Below, piece by piece: positions 8,172 through 17,430 of a DNA stretch of 64,000 nt. Location of the stretch: NCBI RefSeq assembly GCF_040567655.1, contig NZ_JBEXAC010000003.1, positions 124,001 through 188,000 on the forward strand, in the 5' to 3' direction. Position numbers and translations under genes: made by a program. Under the pieces are notes generated by a model. That model was given only the letters and a program-made list of their open reading frames with translations. It was not told where the DNA came from and did no database searches. The stretch comes from Chitinophaga sp. H8 (lineage in GTDB: Bacteria; Bacteroidota; Bacteroidia; Chitinophagales; Chitinophagaceae). Within the stretch, counting starts at the first letter, position 1. The number at the start of each line of letters is the position of its first letter.

Positions 8172-9905
8172 ATGAACAGACGGAAAAGTTTAATCGTAGC
8201 ATTGCTGTGCGTCGCGAACGGCGTGATGGCCCAATCTGTGGAGGATGGATTGAAAGACCTTTACTACGGTAAATACCAATCAGCGAAGCAGAACCTTGAG
8301 AAAGTAATTGCTGCGAAACCAACTGATGACAAAGCTTACTATTACTTAGGAATAGCCCAATTGGGTCTGGAAGATCAGGCAGGAGCCGAAGCTACTTTTC
8401 AGAAAGGGTTACAGGCAGTACCAGCTTCAGCTTTATTGCAGGCAGGTATGGGACGTATAGACCTGTTGAAAGGTAATGCAGCAGCTGCAAAACAAAAGTT
8501 TGAAGCTGCGAGCACCGCCACAGAAGGCCGTGATGGTGATGTGGCCCGTGCTATTGCTGATGCCAACACAGAAGTTCCTAAAGTAGGTGATCGTGGTTAT
8601 GCATTAACCATTATGGAAAAATTACTGAACAATGAAGGCCGCAAGAAAAAGCAACAGTATACACCAATTGCAGCGGACTATATTGAATTGGGCGACGCTT
8701 ACAGGATGTTAGGTGGTGAAAATGGTGGTAAGGCTATTACTACCTATGAAAAAGCACTGGAAGTAGATCCAAACAATGCAGAAGCAGTTACCAAACAGGG
8801 TATGGTAAACTACAATGCCAAACTGAAACAACAGGCAGTAGCTGACTGGAGCAAAGCGACCAACATGGATTCTAAATATGGTCCGGCTTATTTCCAATTG
8901 TTTGAGTTTTACATTACGCCAATTAAGGATCAACTTTCCTGGGACAGGGCTGCTGATTATCTGCAGAAGTATATAGATGCTGCTGACCCTGCTGACAAAC
9001 AAAAAACAGATTACTACCTGGCCGCTATCTCTTTCTATAAGAAAGACTACGATGCAGCCATCAATAAGGCAAAGAGTGTAATCCCTCAGGCCGGAGAAGC
9101 TTATAAGGGTAAATTTACCCGTTTGTTAGGCGATGCCCACCTGCAAAAAGGTGATTCCCTGACTGCTAAACAGGTGATGGATGAGTATGTACAGGCTGTT
9201 GGAGAAGGCAAACTGGTAGCTGATGACTATAAATTGCTGAGCGCTATCTATGGTAAAGTAAAAGAACAGGATTCTGCGAAAGCAGTCGTGATCGATTCAC
9301 TGGCTTCTTTATACCTGGAAAAATATGCTTTGGCTGATACCGCTAAAGATGCAGAAAGATACCGTAACGTAGCAGAATCATTCAAAAATCTGCGCGATTA
9401 CAAACGTGCTGCTGAATGGTATGGTAAGCTGGTAAATGATTTTACGGATGAACAGAATACTGGTAAAATCCAGGATTATTTCTTCAAGGGTACCTGGGAA
9501 CTGTATGATCGTCAATACGACAATGCAGATGCTACTTTTGCCAAGTTTATAGAAAAATACCCTGCACAGGAAATCCTGGGTAACTACTGGAGAGGACGTG
9601 CGCAGATGGGTAAGGATACAGAAGCTAAAGAAGGTCTGGCAATCCCTTATTTCCAGAAATTCTTTGACCTGGGTGGTGAGGCTAAAACCAAGCCAAGGGA
9701 CCTGATGTTTGCTTATCAGTACATGATGATCTACTACTATAACAAGGAAGATAAAGACAATCTGAAAATCTGGGAAGACAAGGTATTGTCTATCGATCCT
9801 AACAATGCTACTGTAAAAGCTATTCAGGAAAACATGGCATCCCGCGAGAAAGCAGCTGCCAGACCTGCCAGTGGTAACGGTAAACAAGGGCAGAACAAGA
9901 AATAA
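8172..9905 (+). CDS. Exported tetratricopeptide-repeat protein
   Basis: A 577-aa protein with a signal peptide (1-21, ending VMAQ) and then TPR-type helical repeats along its length; clear ones start near YYGKYQSAKQNLEKVI, AITTYEKALEVDPNNAEA and DYDAAINKAKSVI. The tail is low-complexity (Ala/Gly/Asn/Lys). The ATG at 8172 was preferred to an in-frame TTG two codons upstream. It follows the PstS-like lipoprotein by 36 nt and ends in a strong terminator, closing the unit. It probably acts as a periplasmic scaffold; partner unknown. Confidence 0.85.
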   Translation: MNRRKSLIVALLCVANGVMAQSVEDGLKDLYYGKYQSAKQNLEKVIAAKPTDDKAYYYLGIAQLGLEDQAGAEATFQKGLQAVPASALLQAGMGRIDLLKGNAAAAKQKFEAASTATEGRDGDVARAIADANTEVPKVGDRGYALTIMEKLLNNEGRKKKQQYTPIAADYIELGDAYRMLGGENGGKAITTYEKALEVDPNNAEAVTKQGMVNYNAKLKQQAVADWSKATNMDSKYGPAYFQLFEFYITPIKDQLSWDRAADYLQKYIDAADPADKQKTDYYLAAISFYKKDYDAAINKAKSVIPQAGEAYKGKFTRLLGDAHLQKGDSLTAKQVMDEYVQAVGEGKLVADDYKLLSAIYGKVKEQDSAKAVVIDSLASLYLEKYALADTAKDAERYRNVAESFKNLRDYKRAAEWYGKLVNDFTDEQNTGKIQDYFFKGTWELYDRQYDNADATFAKFIEKYPAQEILGNYWRGRAQMGKDTEAKEGLAIPYFQKFFDLGGEAKTKPRDLMFAYQYMMIYYYNKEDKDNLKIWEDKVLSIDPNNATVKAIQENMASREKAAARPASGNGKQGQNKK

Positions 9906-9929
9906 ATAAGTTTTTTATATCATAATATT

Positions 9930-9960
9930 AAAAAACCTCCTGTACTTCAGGGGGTTTTTT
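9930..9960 (+). terminator. Rho-independent terminator after the TPR gene
   Basis: A stem of AAAAAACCTCC paired with GGGGGTTTTTT (one G-U) and a T6 run, 24 nt past the stop codon. It separates the TPR unit from the nuo promoter. Confidence 0.85.
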
Positions 9961-10005
9961 AGTTTCTGGTTGGTATAAAAATATAATACTTTAATAGCTC
10001 ATTCA

Positions 10006-10036
10006 TTTGATTTTTGGTTTAGTTGGCGTACTTTTG
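10006..10036 (+). promoter_or_regulatory. Promoter of the nuo operon
   Basis: TTTG at 10006-10009, a 19-nt spacer and TACTTTTG at 10029-10036 match the Bacteroidota housekeeping promoter in both boxes and spacing. The start site would fall near 10042, giving a leader of about 25 nt to nuoA. Confidence 0.78.
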
Positions 10037-10067
10037 CGCAATTCGGAGAACGTTTTAAGGGAAGCAT

Positions 10068-10463
10068 ATGTTTACACATACTGAATTTTTGTCAGCTACT
10101 AATACTCCTTTCAGTTATTTTCCCATTGTATTGCAATTATTTGCGGCCTTGGGTTTTGTGGGACTTGTCATGGTGGCTACCCACTTTTTAGGCCCCAAAC
10201 GCCAGACCAGCGATAAGCTTATCAACTTTGAGAGTGGTATTGAACAAAAGGGAAATGCCCGCCAACCAGTTGCTATTAAGTACTTCCTGACTGCCATTTT
10301 GTTCGTTTTATTTGATGTAGAAGTGATCTTTTTCTACCCTTATGCTGTTAATTTTAAGCAGCTGGGTTGGGAAGGATTTTTAGCTGTGCTGATGTTTGTT
10401 GGGTTTTTCCTGACAGGATTCATTTATATTATTAAAAAGGGTGCCCTTAAATGGGAAGATTAA
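10068..10463 (+). CDS. nuoA: NADH-quinone oxidoreductase subunit A
   Basis: A 131-aa, three-helix membrane subunit of complex I at the junction of the peripheral and membrane arms. Helices lie at about 17-40, 70-92 and 103-122. The quinone-side loop motif FESG (54-57) and the acidic helix motif FDVE (82-85) are both present. First gene of a complete nuo operon; the next gene starts 68 nt later. Confidence 0.96.
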   Translation: MFTHTEFLSATNTPFSYFPIVLQLFAALGFVGLVMVATHFLGPKRQTSDKLINFESGIEQKGNARQPVAIKYFLTAILFVLFDVEVIFFYPYAVNFKQLGWEGFLAVLMFVGFFLTGFIYIIKKGALKWED

Positions 10464-10531
10464 TTATAGAAATGTGCGTATGATTTGCAACTTTGCAGAT
10501 CGGGATTGTAAATCTTTAAATCTTAAATCAA

Positions 10532-11095
10532 ATGGCTCGTCCGGTTCAATATAATACAAAGGTGAAGTTGGTGGAAGCTCCGGAAGGATATTCCAGTGAG
10601 GGCTTTTTTGCCACTTCTTTTGACAAGGCGATAGGTCTGGCACGTAAAAACTCCATATGGCCTTTACCTTTTGCCACTTCCTGCTGTGGAATTGAATTTA
10701 TGGCTACTATGGCCTCCCATTATGACCTGTCACGTTTTGGTTCTGAGCGTATGGCATTTACGCCCCGCCAGTGTGACTTGCTGATGGTAATGGGTACTAT
10801 TGCCAAAAAAATGGGTCCGGTACTGCGTCAGGTATACCTGCAGATGGCCGAACCCCGTTGGGTAATCGCAGTAGGAGCATGTGCTTCCAGTGGTGGTATT
10901 TTTGATACCTATTCTGTGTTGCAGGGGATTGACCAGATTATTCCGGTAGATGTGTATGTACCAGGATGCCCGCCAAGACCAGAAGCGATTATTGATGGAT
11001 TTATGAGGATACAGGAACTGGTAGGAGAGGAAAGTCTGCGCAGGCGTCACTCCGATAAGTACAAGGAACTGATGTCTTCTTATGGTATTCAATAA
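10532..11095 (+). CDS. nuoB: NADH-quinone oxidoreductase subunit B
   Basis: A 187-aa cytoplasmic-side subunit that holds the terminal [4Fe-4S] cluster N2, the direct electron donor to quinone. All four ligands are present: the tandem Cys51-Cys52 (ATSCCGIEF), Cys117 (GACASSGG) and Cys146 (PGCPPRP). Length and spacing are normal. Lies between nuoA and nuoC as in other nuo operons. Confidence 0.97.
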   Translation: MARPVQYNTKVKLVEAPEGYSSEGFFATSFDKAIGLARKNSIWPLPFATSCCGIEFMATMASHYDLSRFGSERMAFTPRQCDLLMVMGTIAKKMGPVLRQVYLQMAEPRWVIAVGACASSGGIFDTYSVLQGIDQIIPVDVYVPGCPPRPEAIIDGFMRIQELVGEESLRRRHSDKYKELMSSYGIQ

Positions 11096-11167
11096 GACAA
11101 CAGGCTGCAGATAACATAACAGTGCAGGCGAACAGCTTTTTATGACATCGTAAATATAACAAGGTTA

Positions 11168-11689
11168 ATGTCTTTAACTAACGAACATATACAGCATAGG
11201 TTAACGGAGAAGTTTGGTGAAGTACTTACAGAGTTTGCTGAGTCTTTTGGCATGCTCTCTTTTGCAGCTCCTAAGGATCATAACCTGAAAGTGCTGCAAT
11301 TCCTGTATGATGATGCAGAACTGAAGTTCACGTTTCTGACAGATCTGACAGGGGTACATTACCCGGACCGGAAAAATGAAGAATTAGCAGTCGTGTATCA
11401 TTTGCACAACTTTCAGGACAATGTACGGCTCCGTTTCAAAGTATATACTGCTGTAGCTGCTCCGCAGATCTTCACCGCTACCCGGTTATTTGAATCTGCG
11501 AACTGGATGGAAAGGGAAACTTATGATTTCTTTGGAATCGATTTCGTTGGACATCCTAACCTGAAACGTATCCTGAATGTGGATGAAATGACCTATTTCC
11601 CCATGCGTAAGGAGTTTCCGCTGGAAGATCAGACCCGTATTGACAAGGATGATGAAATGTTTGGACGGGGTGGGCATATTGGAATATAA
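11168..11689 (+). CDS. nuoC: NADH-quinone oxidoreductase subunit C
   Basis: A 173-aa peripheral-arm subunit (30-kDa family). The signature region ERETYDFFGIDFVGHPN followed by LKRILN and FPMRKEFPL is clear. It is separate from nuoD, unlike the fused NuoCD of enterobacteria; nuoD starts 11 nt after its stop. It has no cofactor and supports the connection with NuoB, NuoD and NuoI. Confidence 0.95.
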   Translation: MSLTNEHIQHRLTEKFGEVLTEFAESFGMLSFAAPKDHNLKVLQFLYDDAELKFTFLTDLTGVHYPDRKNEELAVVYHLHNFQDNVRLRFKVYTAVAAPQIFTATRLFESANWMERETYDFFGIDFVGHPNLKRILNVDEMTYFPMRKEFPLEDQTRIDKDDEMFGRGGHIGI

Positions 11690-11700
11690 TTAATTAGACT

Positions 11701-12918
11701 ATGTCAGAGCAGCAACATATAAATTTGCCGGAAGGCTCAATAGAAAAGCAAACCACCACGCTTAACCTGGGGCCTACGCACCCGGCTACCCACGGGGTGT
11801 TTCAGAACATATTGGAAATAGATGGTGAACGTATTGTAAGCGCTGAATCTACCGTTGGTTATATTCACCGCGCTTTTGAAAAAATTGCAGAACGCCGTCC
11901 CTTCTACCAGATCACGCCACTCACAGACCGCCTTAACTACTGTTCTGCTCCTATCAACAACATAGGCTGGCATCTTACCGTAGAAAAATTATTAGGTATT
12001 GAAACCCCGAAAAGGGTGGATTACCTCCGTGTGATCATTATGGAACTGGCACGTATTGCCGACCACCTGATCTGTAACGGTGTAATGGGGGTAGATAGTG
12101 GTGCCTTTACCGGGTTCCTGTACATTATGAAATACAGGGAACTTATTTACGAAATATATGAAGAAGTGTGTGGCTCCCGCCTCACTACCAATATAGGCCG
12201 TGTAGGTGGTTTTGAAAGAAACTTTACACCGGCAGCCTTCCAGAAAATTGAGCAATTCCTGGACGAATATCCAAAAGCATTGAAGGAGTTTGAAACCCTG
12301 ATGACACGTAACCGTATTTTTATGGAACGTACGCAGAAGGTAGGTGGCATTTCCGCAGAAAGAGCGATGAACTACGGATTTACCGGTCCTAACCTGCGTG
12401 CTTCCGGCGTGGATTATGATGTAAGGGTAGCCAGTCCTTATTCTTCTTACCAGGATTTTGAATTCGCTATACCAGTAGGTACTACCGGTGATTGTTACGA
12501 CCGTTTTCTGGTGCGTAACGAAGAGATGTGGCAAAGTGTCAGCATTATCCGCCAGGCGATGGATAAGCTGAAAGGCTTGCCACCGGAGGTGTATCATGCA
12601 GATGTACCTGCTTATTACCTGCCGGAGAAGAGTGATGTATATACGAAGATGGAAGCACTGATCTATCACTTTAAAATAGTGATGGGTGAGGCGGATATAT
12701 TACCGGGTGAGTTATACAATCCGGTAGAAGGGGCAAACGGAGAGCTGGGTTATTATCTCATCAGTGATGGTGGCCGTAGTCCTTACCGTCTGCATTTCCG
12801 CAGGCCCTGCTTTATTTACTATCAGGCTTATCCTGAACTGGTGAAAGGAGCGATGATCAGTGATGCGATTATTTGTTTGAGCAGCCTCAACCTGATTGCA
12901 GGTGAGCTGGATGCATAA
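11701..12918 (+). CDS. nuoD: NADH-quinone oxidoreductase subunit D
   Basis: A 405-aa peripheral subunit (49-kDa family) that forms the quinone-binding cavity with NuoB. Family motifs include LNLGPTHPATHGVF near the N-terminus (with the quinone-site His in HPATHG), GVDSGAFTGF and the C-terminal SLNLIAGELDA. Separate from nuoC. The gap to nuoE is 98 nt with no terminator. Confidence 0.97.
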   Translation: MSEQQHINLPEGSIEKQTTTLNLGPTHPATHGVFQNILEIDGERIVSAESTVGYIHRAFEKIAERRPFYQITPLTDRLNYCSAPINNIGWHLTVEKLLGIETPKRVDYLRVIIMELARIADHLICNGVMGVDSGAFTGFLYIMKYRELIYEIYEEVCGSRLTTNIGRVGGFERNFTPAAFQKIEQFLDEYPKALKEFETLMTRNRIFMERTQKVGGISAERAMNYGFTGPNLRASGVDYDVRVASPYSSYQDFEFAIPVGTTGDCYDRFLVRNEEMWQSVSIIRQAMDKLKGLPPEVYHADVPAYYLPEKSDVYTKMEALIYHFKIVMGEADILPGELYNPVEGANGELGYYLISDGGRSPYRLHFRRPCFIYYQAYPELVKGAMISDAIICLSSLNLIAGELDA

Positions 12919-13016
12919 AGTGTTTTGCTTATAACGGCAACGGCCAACGTTGCATTTGACATTATACATTTTTAAAGCCCTTCCGCCCAGGCGGAGGACA
13001 TGAATACAAGGGCCTT

Positions 13017-13508
13017 ATGATACAATTTTCTGAAGAGAAACTGAATAAAGTAAAAGAGATCATTGCACGCTATCCGGAAGGAAAGCAGAAAAGTGCATTG
13101 TTGCCTGTGCTGCACCTGGCGCAAGAAGAATTTGGTGGATGGCTGAGTGCGGAAACCATGGATTACGTGGCGGAATTACTGCAGTTGAAGCCAATCGAGG
13201 TGTATGAAGTAGCTACTTTTTACAGTATGTACAACCTGAAACCGGTAGGAAAATACCTGTTTGAGGTATGCCAGACTGGTCCTTGTATGGTGAGTGGCTC
13301 TGATCAGATCATTGAGTACATCAAGAATAAACTGGGCATCGGTGTAGGTGAAACTACCCCTGACGGGATGTTTACCCTTAAAACGGTAGAATGCCTGGGA
13401 GCCTGTGGGTATGCTCCGATGATGCAATTGGGCAAACATTACCGCGAACATCTGACCCCTGAAAAGGTAGATGCTATTATTGCAGAATGCAGGGCAAAGG
13501 CAAACTAA
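13017..13508 (+). CDS. nuoE: NADH-quinone oxidoreductase subunit E
   Basis: A 163-aa thioredoxin-fold subunit (24-kDa family) of the NADH dehydrogenase module, carrying [2Fe-2S] cluster N1a. Ligands are Cys85 and Cys90 (CQTGPC) and Cys126 and Cys130 (CLGAC). Partner of NuoF. A 60-aa membrane ORF lies between it and nuoF. Confidence 0.96.
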   Translation: MIQFSEEKLNKVKEIIARYPEGKQKSALLPVLHLAQEEFGGWLSAETMDYVAELLQLKPIEVYEVATFYSMYNLKPVGKYLFEVCQTGPCMVSGSDQIIEYIKNKLGIGVGETTPDGMFTLKTVECLGACGYAPMMQLGKHYREHLTPEKVDAIIAECRAKAN

Positions 13509-13539
13509 GGTATCAATAAAACAATATAGCCATATAGGT

Positions 13540-13722
13540 ATGAAAACGTTTTACCACCGGCATAAACTAATGATATTGGAGGCTGCAATACTGATATTAA
13601 TGCTGACAGTACTCTGGAAGGTGGAAAATTGGTTTACTTCCTTTATTTGTGGCACAGGCGCCGGCCTCCTGTTTTACCGGATAGGTGAACGGATGGCAAG
13701 GACAAGGATACGGAAGGCTTAG
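13540..13722 (+). CDS. Small membrane protein inside the nuo operon, unknown
   Basis: A 60-aa ORF starting at ATG 13540, between nuoE (31 nt upstream) and nuoF (31 nt downstream) on the same strand. It shows a basic N-terminus (MKTFYHRHKL), one long hydrophobic stretch at about 11-26, a second weaker one at 33-46 and a strongly basic tail (RMARTRIRKA). It is not one of the 14 core subunits. Either a real accessory membrane protein or a chance frame; the membrane-like composition and the neat fit in the gap favour a real gene. Confidence 0.55.
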   Translation: MKTFYHRHKLMILEAAILILMLTVLWKVENWFTSFICGTGAGLLFYRIGERMARTRIRKA

Positions 13723-13753
13723 TACCAACGAGCCATTAAACTATAATCAGACA

Positions 13754-15121
13754 ATGGGACGCAAATTACTGTTAGACAAGGCACATATTGAAGGTATCAG
13801 GTACTACGATACTTACAGGAAGAACGGCGGTTATGCAGCTGCAGAAAAAGTGTTGAAAAGCATGAGCCCTGACCAGGTGGTAGAAGAAGTGAAGAAGAGT
13901 GGCCTGAGAGGTCGTGGTGGCGCCGGTTTCCCAACCGGTATGAAATGGAGCTTCCTGGCTAAACCGGAAGGAGTGCCCCGTTACCTCGTATGTAATGCGG
14001 ATGAATCTGAGCCAGGTACGTTCAAAGACCGCTATCTTATGGAGTTTTTGCCACACCTGCTCATTGAAGGCCTGCTGATATCCAGTTTTGCTTTAGGATC
14101 TCACCGTACCTATATCTATATCCGGGGAGAATATGCCTGGATACCTGATATCCTGGAACAGGCTATTGCAGAGGCTAAAAACAATGGCTGGTTAGGAAAG
14201 AATATTTTAGGAACAGGCTTTGACCTGGAAATATATGTACAACGTGGTGCCGGTGCCTATATCTGCGGAGAAGAAACAGCGTTGATAGAATCCCTGGAAG
14301 GTAAGCGTGGTAATCCCCGTATCAAACCTCCGTTTCCTGCTATCAAAGGATTATGGGAAAGCCCTACGGTGGTAAATAATGTGGAAACACTGGCAGCAGT
14401 AGTACCTATTATTAACCTGGGTGGGGATGAATATGTGAAGTATGGTACAGGTAAGTCTACCGGTACAAAATTATTATCTGCCTGCGGTAACATCAATAAG
14501 CCTGGTGTATATGAGATAGAAATGAATATTTCCGTTGAGGAGTTTATTTATTCTGATGAGTACTGTGGAGGTATCCGCAATGGCAAGCGTTTAAAAGCCT
14601 GTATCCCGGGCGGTTCTTCCGTACCGGTTTTACCGGCTAACCTGCTGCTGAAAACAGCCAAGGGAGAAACCCGTATGATGACCTATGAAAGCCTCGCAGA
14701 CGGTGGTTTTGCTACCGGCTCGATGTTAGGCTCCGGTGGGTTTATTGTAATGGATGAAGACCAGTGTATTGTACGTAACACACTTACTTTTGCCCGTTTC
14801 TATCATCATGAAAGCTGTGGACAGTGTAGTCCTTGCCGTGAGGGTACAGGTTGGATGAAGAAAGTACTGCAGAACATTGAGTCCGGTAAAGGAAAAATGA
14901 GTGACATTGATTTACTGTGGGATATACAACGGAAAATAGAAGGTAACACCATCTGCCCGCTGGGGGATGCTGCTGCCTGGCCGGTAGCTGCTGCTATCCG
15001 TCATTTCCGGGATGAATTTGAATGGCATGTGAATAACCCGGCCGAATGCCTGACCCGTAATTTTGGTCTGGCGCATTATGCCGATCCGTTGCCAGTACCT
15101 GAACCTGCTGCAGCGGTATAA
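13754..15121 (+). CDS. nuoF: NADH-quinone oxidoreductase subunit F
   Basis: A 455-aa NADH-oxidising subunit (51-kDa family) with FMN and the [4Fe-4S] cluster N3. The Gly-rich NADH/FMN site reads GLRGRGGAGFPTGMKW (50-65), followed by CNADESEPGTFKDR (80-93). N3 ligands are Cys355, Cys358, Cys361 (SCGQCSPCREG) and Cys401 (TICPLGD). An in-frame ATG exists at 13685, but it overlaps the small ORF and adds a non-family leader, so ATG 13754 was chosen. Confidence 0.96.
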   Translation: MGRKLLLDKAHIEGIRYYDTYRKNGGYAAAEKVLKSMSPDQVVEEVKKSGLRGRGGAGFPTGMKWSFLAKPEGVPRYLVCNADESEPGTFKDRYLMEFLPHLLIEGLLISSFALGSHRTYIYIRGEYAWIPDILEQAIAEAKNNGWLGKNILGTGFDLEIYVQRGAGAYICGEETALIESLEGKRGNPRIKPPFPAIKGLWESPTVVNNVETLAAVVPIINLGGDEYVKYGTGKSTGTKLLSACGNINKPGVYEIEMNISVEEFIYSDEYCGGIRNGKRLKACIPGGSSVPVLPANLLLKTAKGETRMMTYESLADGGFATGSMLGSGGFIVMDEDQCIVRNTLTFARFYHHESCGQCSPCREGTGWMKKVLQNIESGKGKMSDIDLLWDIQRKIEGNTICPLGDAAAWPVAAAIRHFRDEFEWHVNNPAECLTRNFGLAHYADPLPVPEPAAAV

Positions 15122-15237
15122 GCTACAGGGAATGCTCTTGGAAAAGGTGGCTATGCGTAGCATAGCTGATAAATATAATCACCATTTTTTTGCTACCGGA
15201 AACAAAGGCAGCTTAAAAGTGGTTTCAAGCAAATGCA

Positions 15238-16323
15238 ATGGCTGAAGAGAAAAAACTTTTTAAGGTCAAGATTGATAATATCTCCGTGGAAGTGGAGCCG
15301 GGAACAACTATTCTGAATGCAGCCCGGAAGATAGGAGGAGATGTTGTACCACCGGCAATGTGTTATTATTCCAAACTACAGGGTAGTGGCGGAAAATGCC
15401 GTACCTGCCTGGTGAAAGTAACAAAAGGTTCCGATGCTGATGCCCGCCCTATGCCTAAACTGGTGGCCAGCTGCCGTACTACTGTAATGGATGGTATGGA
15501 AGTAGCAAATATCACCTCTCCGGAAGTACTGGAGGCCCGTAAAGGGGTTGTAGAGTTCCTGCTGATCAATCATCCGCTGGATTGCCCTGTGTGCGATCAG
15601 GCGGGAGAATGTCATTTGCAGGACCTGAGCTACGAGCATGGTGCAGAAGCTACCCGTTTTGAATTTAAACGCAGAACATTTGAGCAGATAGATATCGGTG
15701 ATAAGATAAAGCTGCACATGACACGCTGTATTTTATGCTATCGTTGTGTATACACTGCCGACCAGCTGACAAATAAGCGGGAACATGGTATCCTGGGTCG
15801 TGGCGATGCATCTGAGATCAGCACCTATATCCAGCAGTCACTGGATAATAACTTTATCGGAAATGTGATAGATGTGTGCCCGGTGGGTGCTTTAACTGAT
15901 AAAACTTTCCGTTTCAAAAACAGGGTATGGTTCCTGAAGCCGGTAAATGCACACCGCAATTGTGATCAGTGCTGTGGTAAAACCACCTTGTGGATGCGTG
16001 GTGATGAAGTATTCCGCATTACTGCCCGTAAAGATAAATACGGTGAAGTGGAAGATTTTATCTGTGATACCTGCCGCTTTGATAAGAAAGAAGCAAAAGA
16101 CTGGACGATTGAAGGTCCACGGAAAATAGAACGCCATAGCGTTATCTCACAAGGTCACTATGTTGGTGTGAAGAAACCTAAAGAGTCGCTGATGGATGTA
16201 TTGGATGGCCGTAAGCCCAAGCTGCTGATGGATATCCATAGTATCAGTGAGGTAAACAGGCCAGATATAGACCTGTCCAAAATAGACGGGCCTGCACATT
16301 CCGACGACTTCAATAGCAAGTAA
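15238..16323 (+). CDS. nuoG: NADH-quinone oxidoreductase subunit G, short form
   Basis: A 361-aa iron-sulfur subunit of the NADH module. Cluster sites seen: [2Fe-2S] N1b (Cys42, 54, 57, 79), [4Fe-4S] N5 (His112, Cys116, 119, 125), [4Fe-4S] N4 (Cys164, 167, 170, 214) and a fourth Cys-rich site (Cys242, 245, 276, 279) that resembles N7. The molybdopterin-oxidoreductase-like body of classical NuoG (700-900 aa) is absent: the protein ends about 80 residues after the last Cys. The frame stops cleanly and nuoH follows after 57 nt, so this is a short form rather than a broken gene. Preceded by a 116-nt gap. Confidence 0.9.
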   Translation: MAEEKKLFKVKIDNISVEVEPGTTILNAARKIGGDVVPPAMCYYSKLQGSGGKCRTCLVKVTKGSDADARPMPKLVASCRTTVMDGMEVANITSPEVLEARKGVVEFLLINHPLDCPVCDQAGECHLQDLSYEHGAEATRFEFKRRTFEQIDIGDKIKLHMTRCILCYRCVYTADQLTNKREHGILGRGDASEISTYIQQSLDNNFIGNVIDVCPVGALTDKTFRFKNRVWFLKPVNAHRNCDQCCGKTTLWMRGDEVFRITARKDKYGEVEDFICDTCRFDKKEAKDWTIEGPRKIERHSVISQGHYVGVKKPKESLMDVLDGRKPKLLMDIHSISEVNRPDIDLSKIDGPAHSDDFNSK

Positions 16324-16380
16324 CTGAAGGAGTAGCGTAACAGATAGTTCATCATTCGTAATTGACACATAAGTGCTGGT

Positions 16381-17430
16381 ATGACATTATTAAGTATAGA
16401 CTGGTTTTTTATCCTGGAAAAGATATTGCTCATTGCAGCAGTATTGGGAGTATCCCTGATGGTGGCGATGTATGCTACCTGGGGTGAAAGAAAAGTAGCG
16501 GCTGTTATTCAGGACAGGCGTGGTCCCAACAGGGCTGGCCCGTTTGGTTTATTGCAACCGCTGGCAGATGGTGGTAAGCTCTTCTTTAAGGAAGAGATCA
16601 TTCCTACCAACTCCAATAAGTTTATGTTTATCCTGGGACCCTCTATCGCTATGATGGTGGCCTGTATGACCAGTGCTGTCATTCCCTGGGGCGACACCTT
16701 AACCTTTGGTGATTATTCTTTCTCCCTGCAGATTGCAGATGTGAACATCGGGATTCTGTACCTTTTTGGAGTAGTGAGTCTGGGAGTATATGGTATCATG
16801 ATCGGAGGCTGGGCATCCAACAATAAATATTCCCTGCTGGCGTCTGTACGTGCGGCTTCCCAGATCATTTCCTATGAGCTGGCATTCGGTATTTCATTGA
16901 TTGCCCTGCTGATGCTGACCGGCACTTTAAGTATTAAGGAAATTGTAGAACAGCAACGTCAGAGTGGTATCTGGAATGTGATCTATCAGCCACTGGGATT
17001 CCTCATTTTCCTGATCTGTTCTTTTGCAGAATGTAACCGTACACCGTTTGACTTACCGGAAGCAGAAAATGAACTGAACGGTGGTTATCACCTGGAATAT
17101 TCTTCCATGAAGCTGGGCTTTTACCTGTTTGCGGAATACATCAATATGTTTATCAGCTCTGCGCTGATGTCCAGCCTGTATTTCGGTGGTTACAGTTTCC
17201 CTGGTATGGATAGCCTGGGACTGAGCCCTAATCTGCTGACAGTAATAGGAGTAATTGTACTCTTTATTAAAATTATCTTCTTCCTGTTCCTGTTTATGTG
17301 GGTGCGTTGGACCATTCCAAGATTCCGTTATGACCAGCTGATGCGTTTAGGTTGGAAGATTCTGATTCCGCTGGCCTTATTGAACATGCTCATTACCGGT
17401 GCAGTGGTATTATTCCGTCAGGGATTATAA
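16381..17430 (+). CDS. nuoH: NADH-quinone oxidoreductase subunit H
   Basis: A 349-aa membrane subunit (ND1 family) with about eight helices that completes the quinone chamber. The conserved segments YATWGERKVAAVIQDRRGPN and AECNRTPFDLPEAENEL are both intact. Located before nuoI, as usual. The 91-nt gap to nuoI holds a 16-bp palindrome (17477-17492). Confidence 0.97.
   Translation: MTLLSIDWFFILEKILLIAAVLGVSLMVAMYATWGERKVAAVIQDRRGPNRAGPFGLLQPLADGGKLFFKEEIIPTNSNKFMFILGPSIAMMVACMTSAVIPWGDTLTFGDYSFSLQIADVNIGILYLFGVVSLGVYGIMIGGWASNNKYSLLASVRAASQIISYELAFGISLIALLMLTGTLSIKEIVEQQRQSGIWNVIYQPLGFLIFLICSFAECNRTPFDLPEAENELNGGYHLEYSSMKLGFYLFAEYINMFISSALMSSLYFGGYSFPGMDSLGLSPNLLTVIGVIVLFIKIIFFLFLFMWVRWTIPRFRYDQLMRLGWKILIPLALLNMLITGAVVLFRQGL

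Noticed and set aside
11992..12669. Long minus-strand open frame (225 codons) opposite nuoD
   Set aside because: It is antisense to a firmly identified gene, has no recognisable domain and shows Cys/His/Ile composition typical of shadow frames.
15238..16323. nuoG considered as a truncated pseudogene
   Set aside because: All Fe-S ligand sets are intact, the stop is clean, nuoH follows directly and no remnant of the missing domain is seen in the 57-nt gap.
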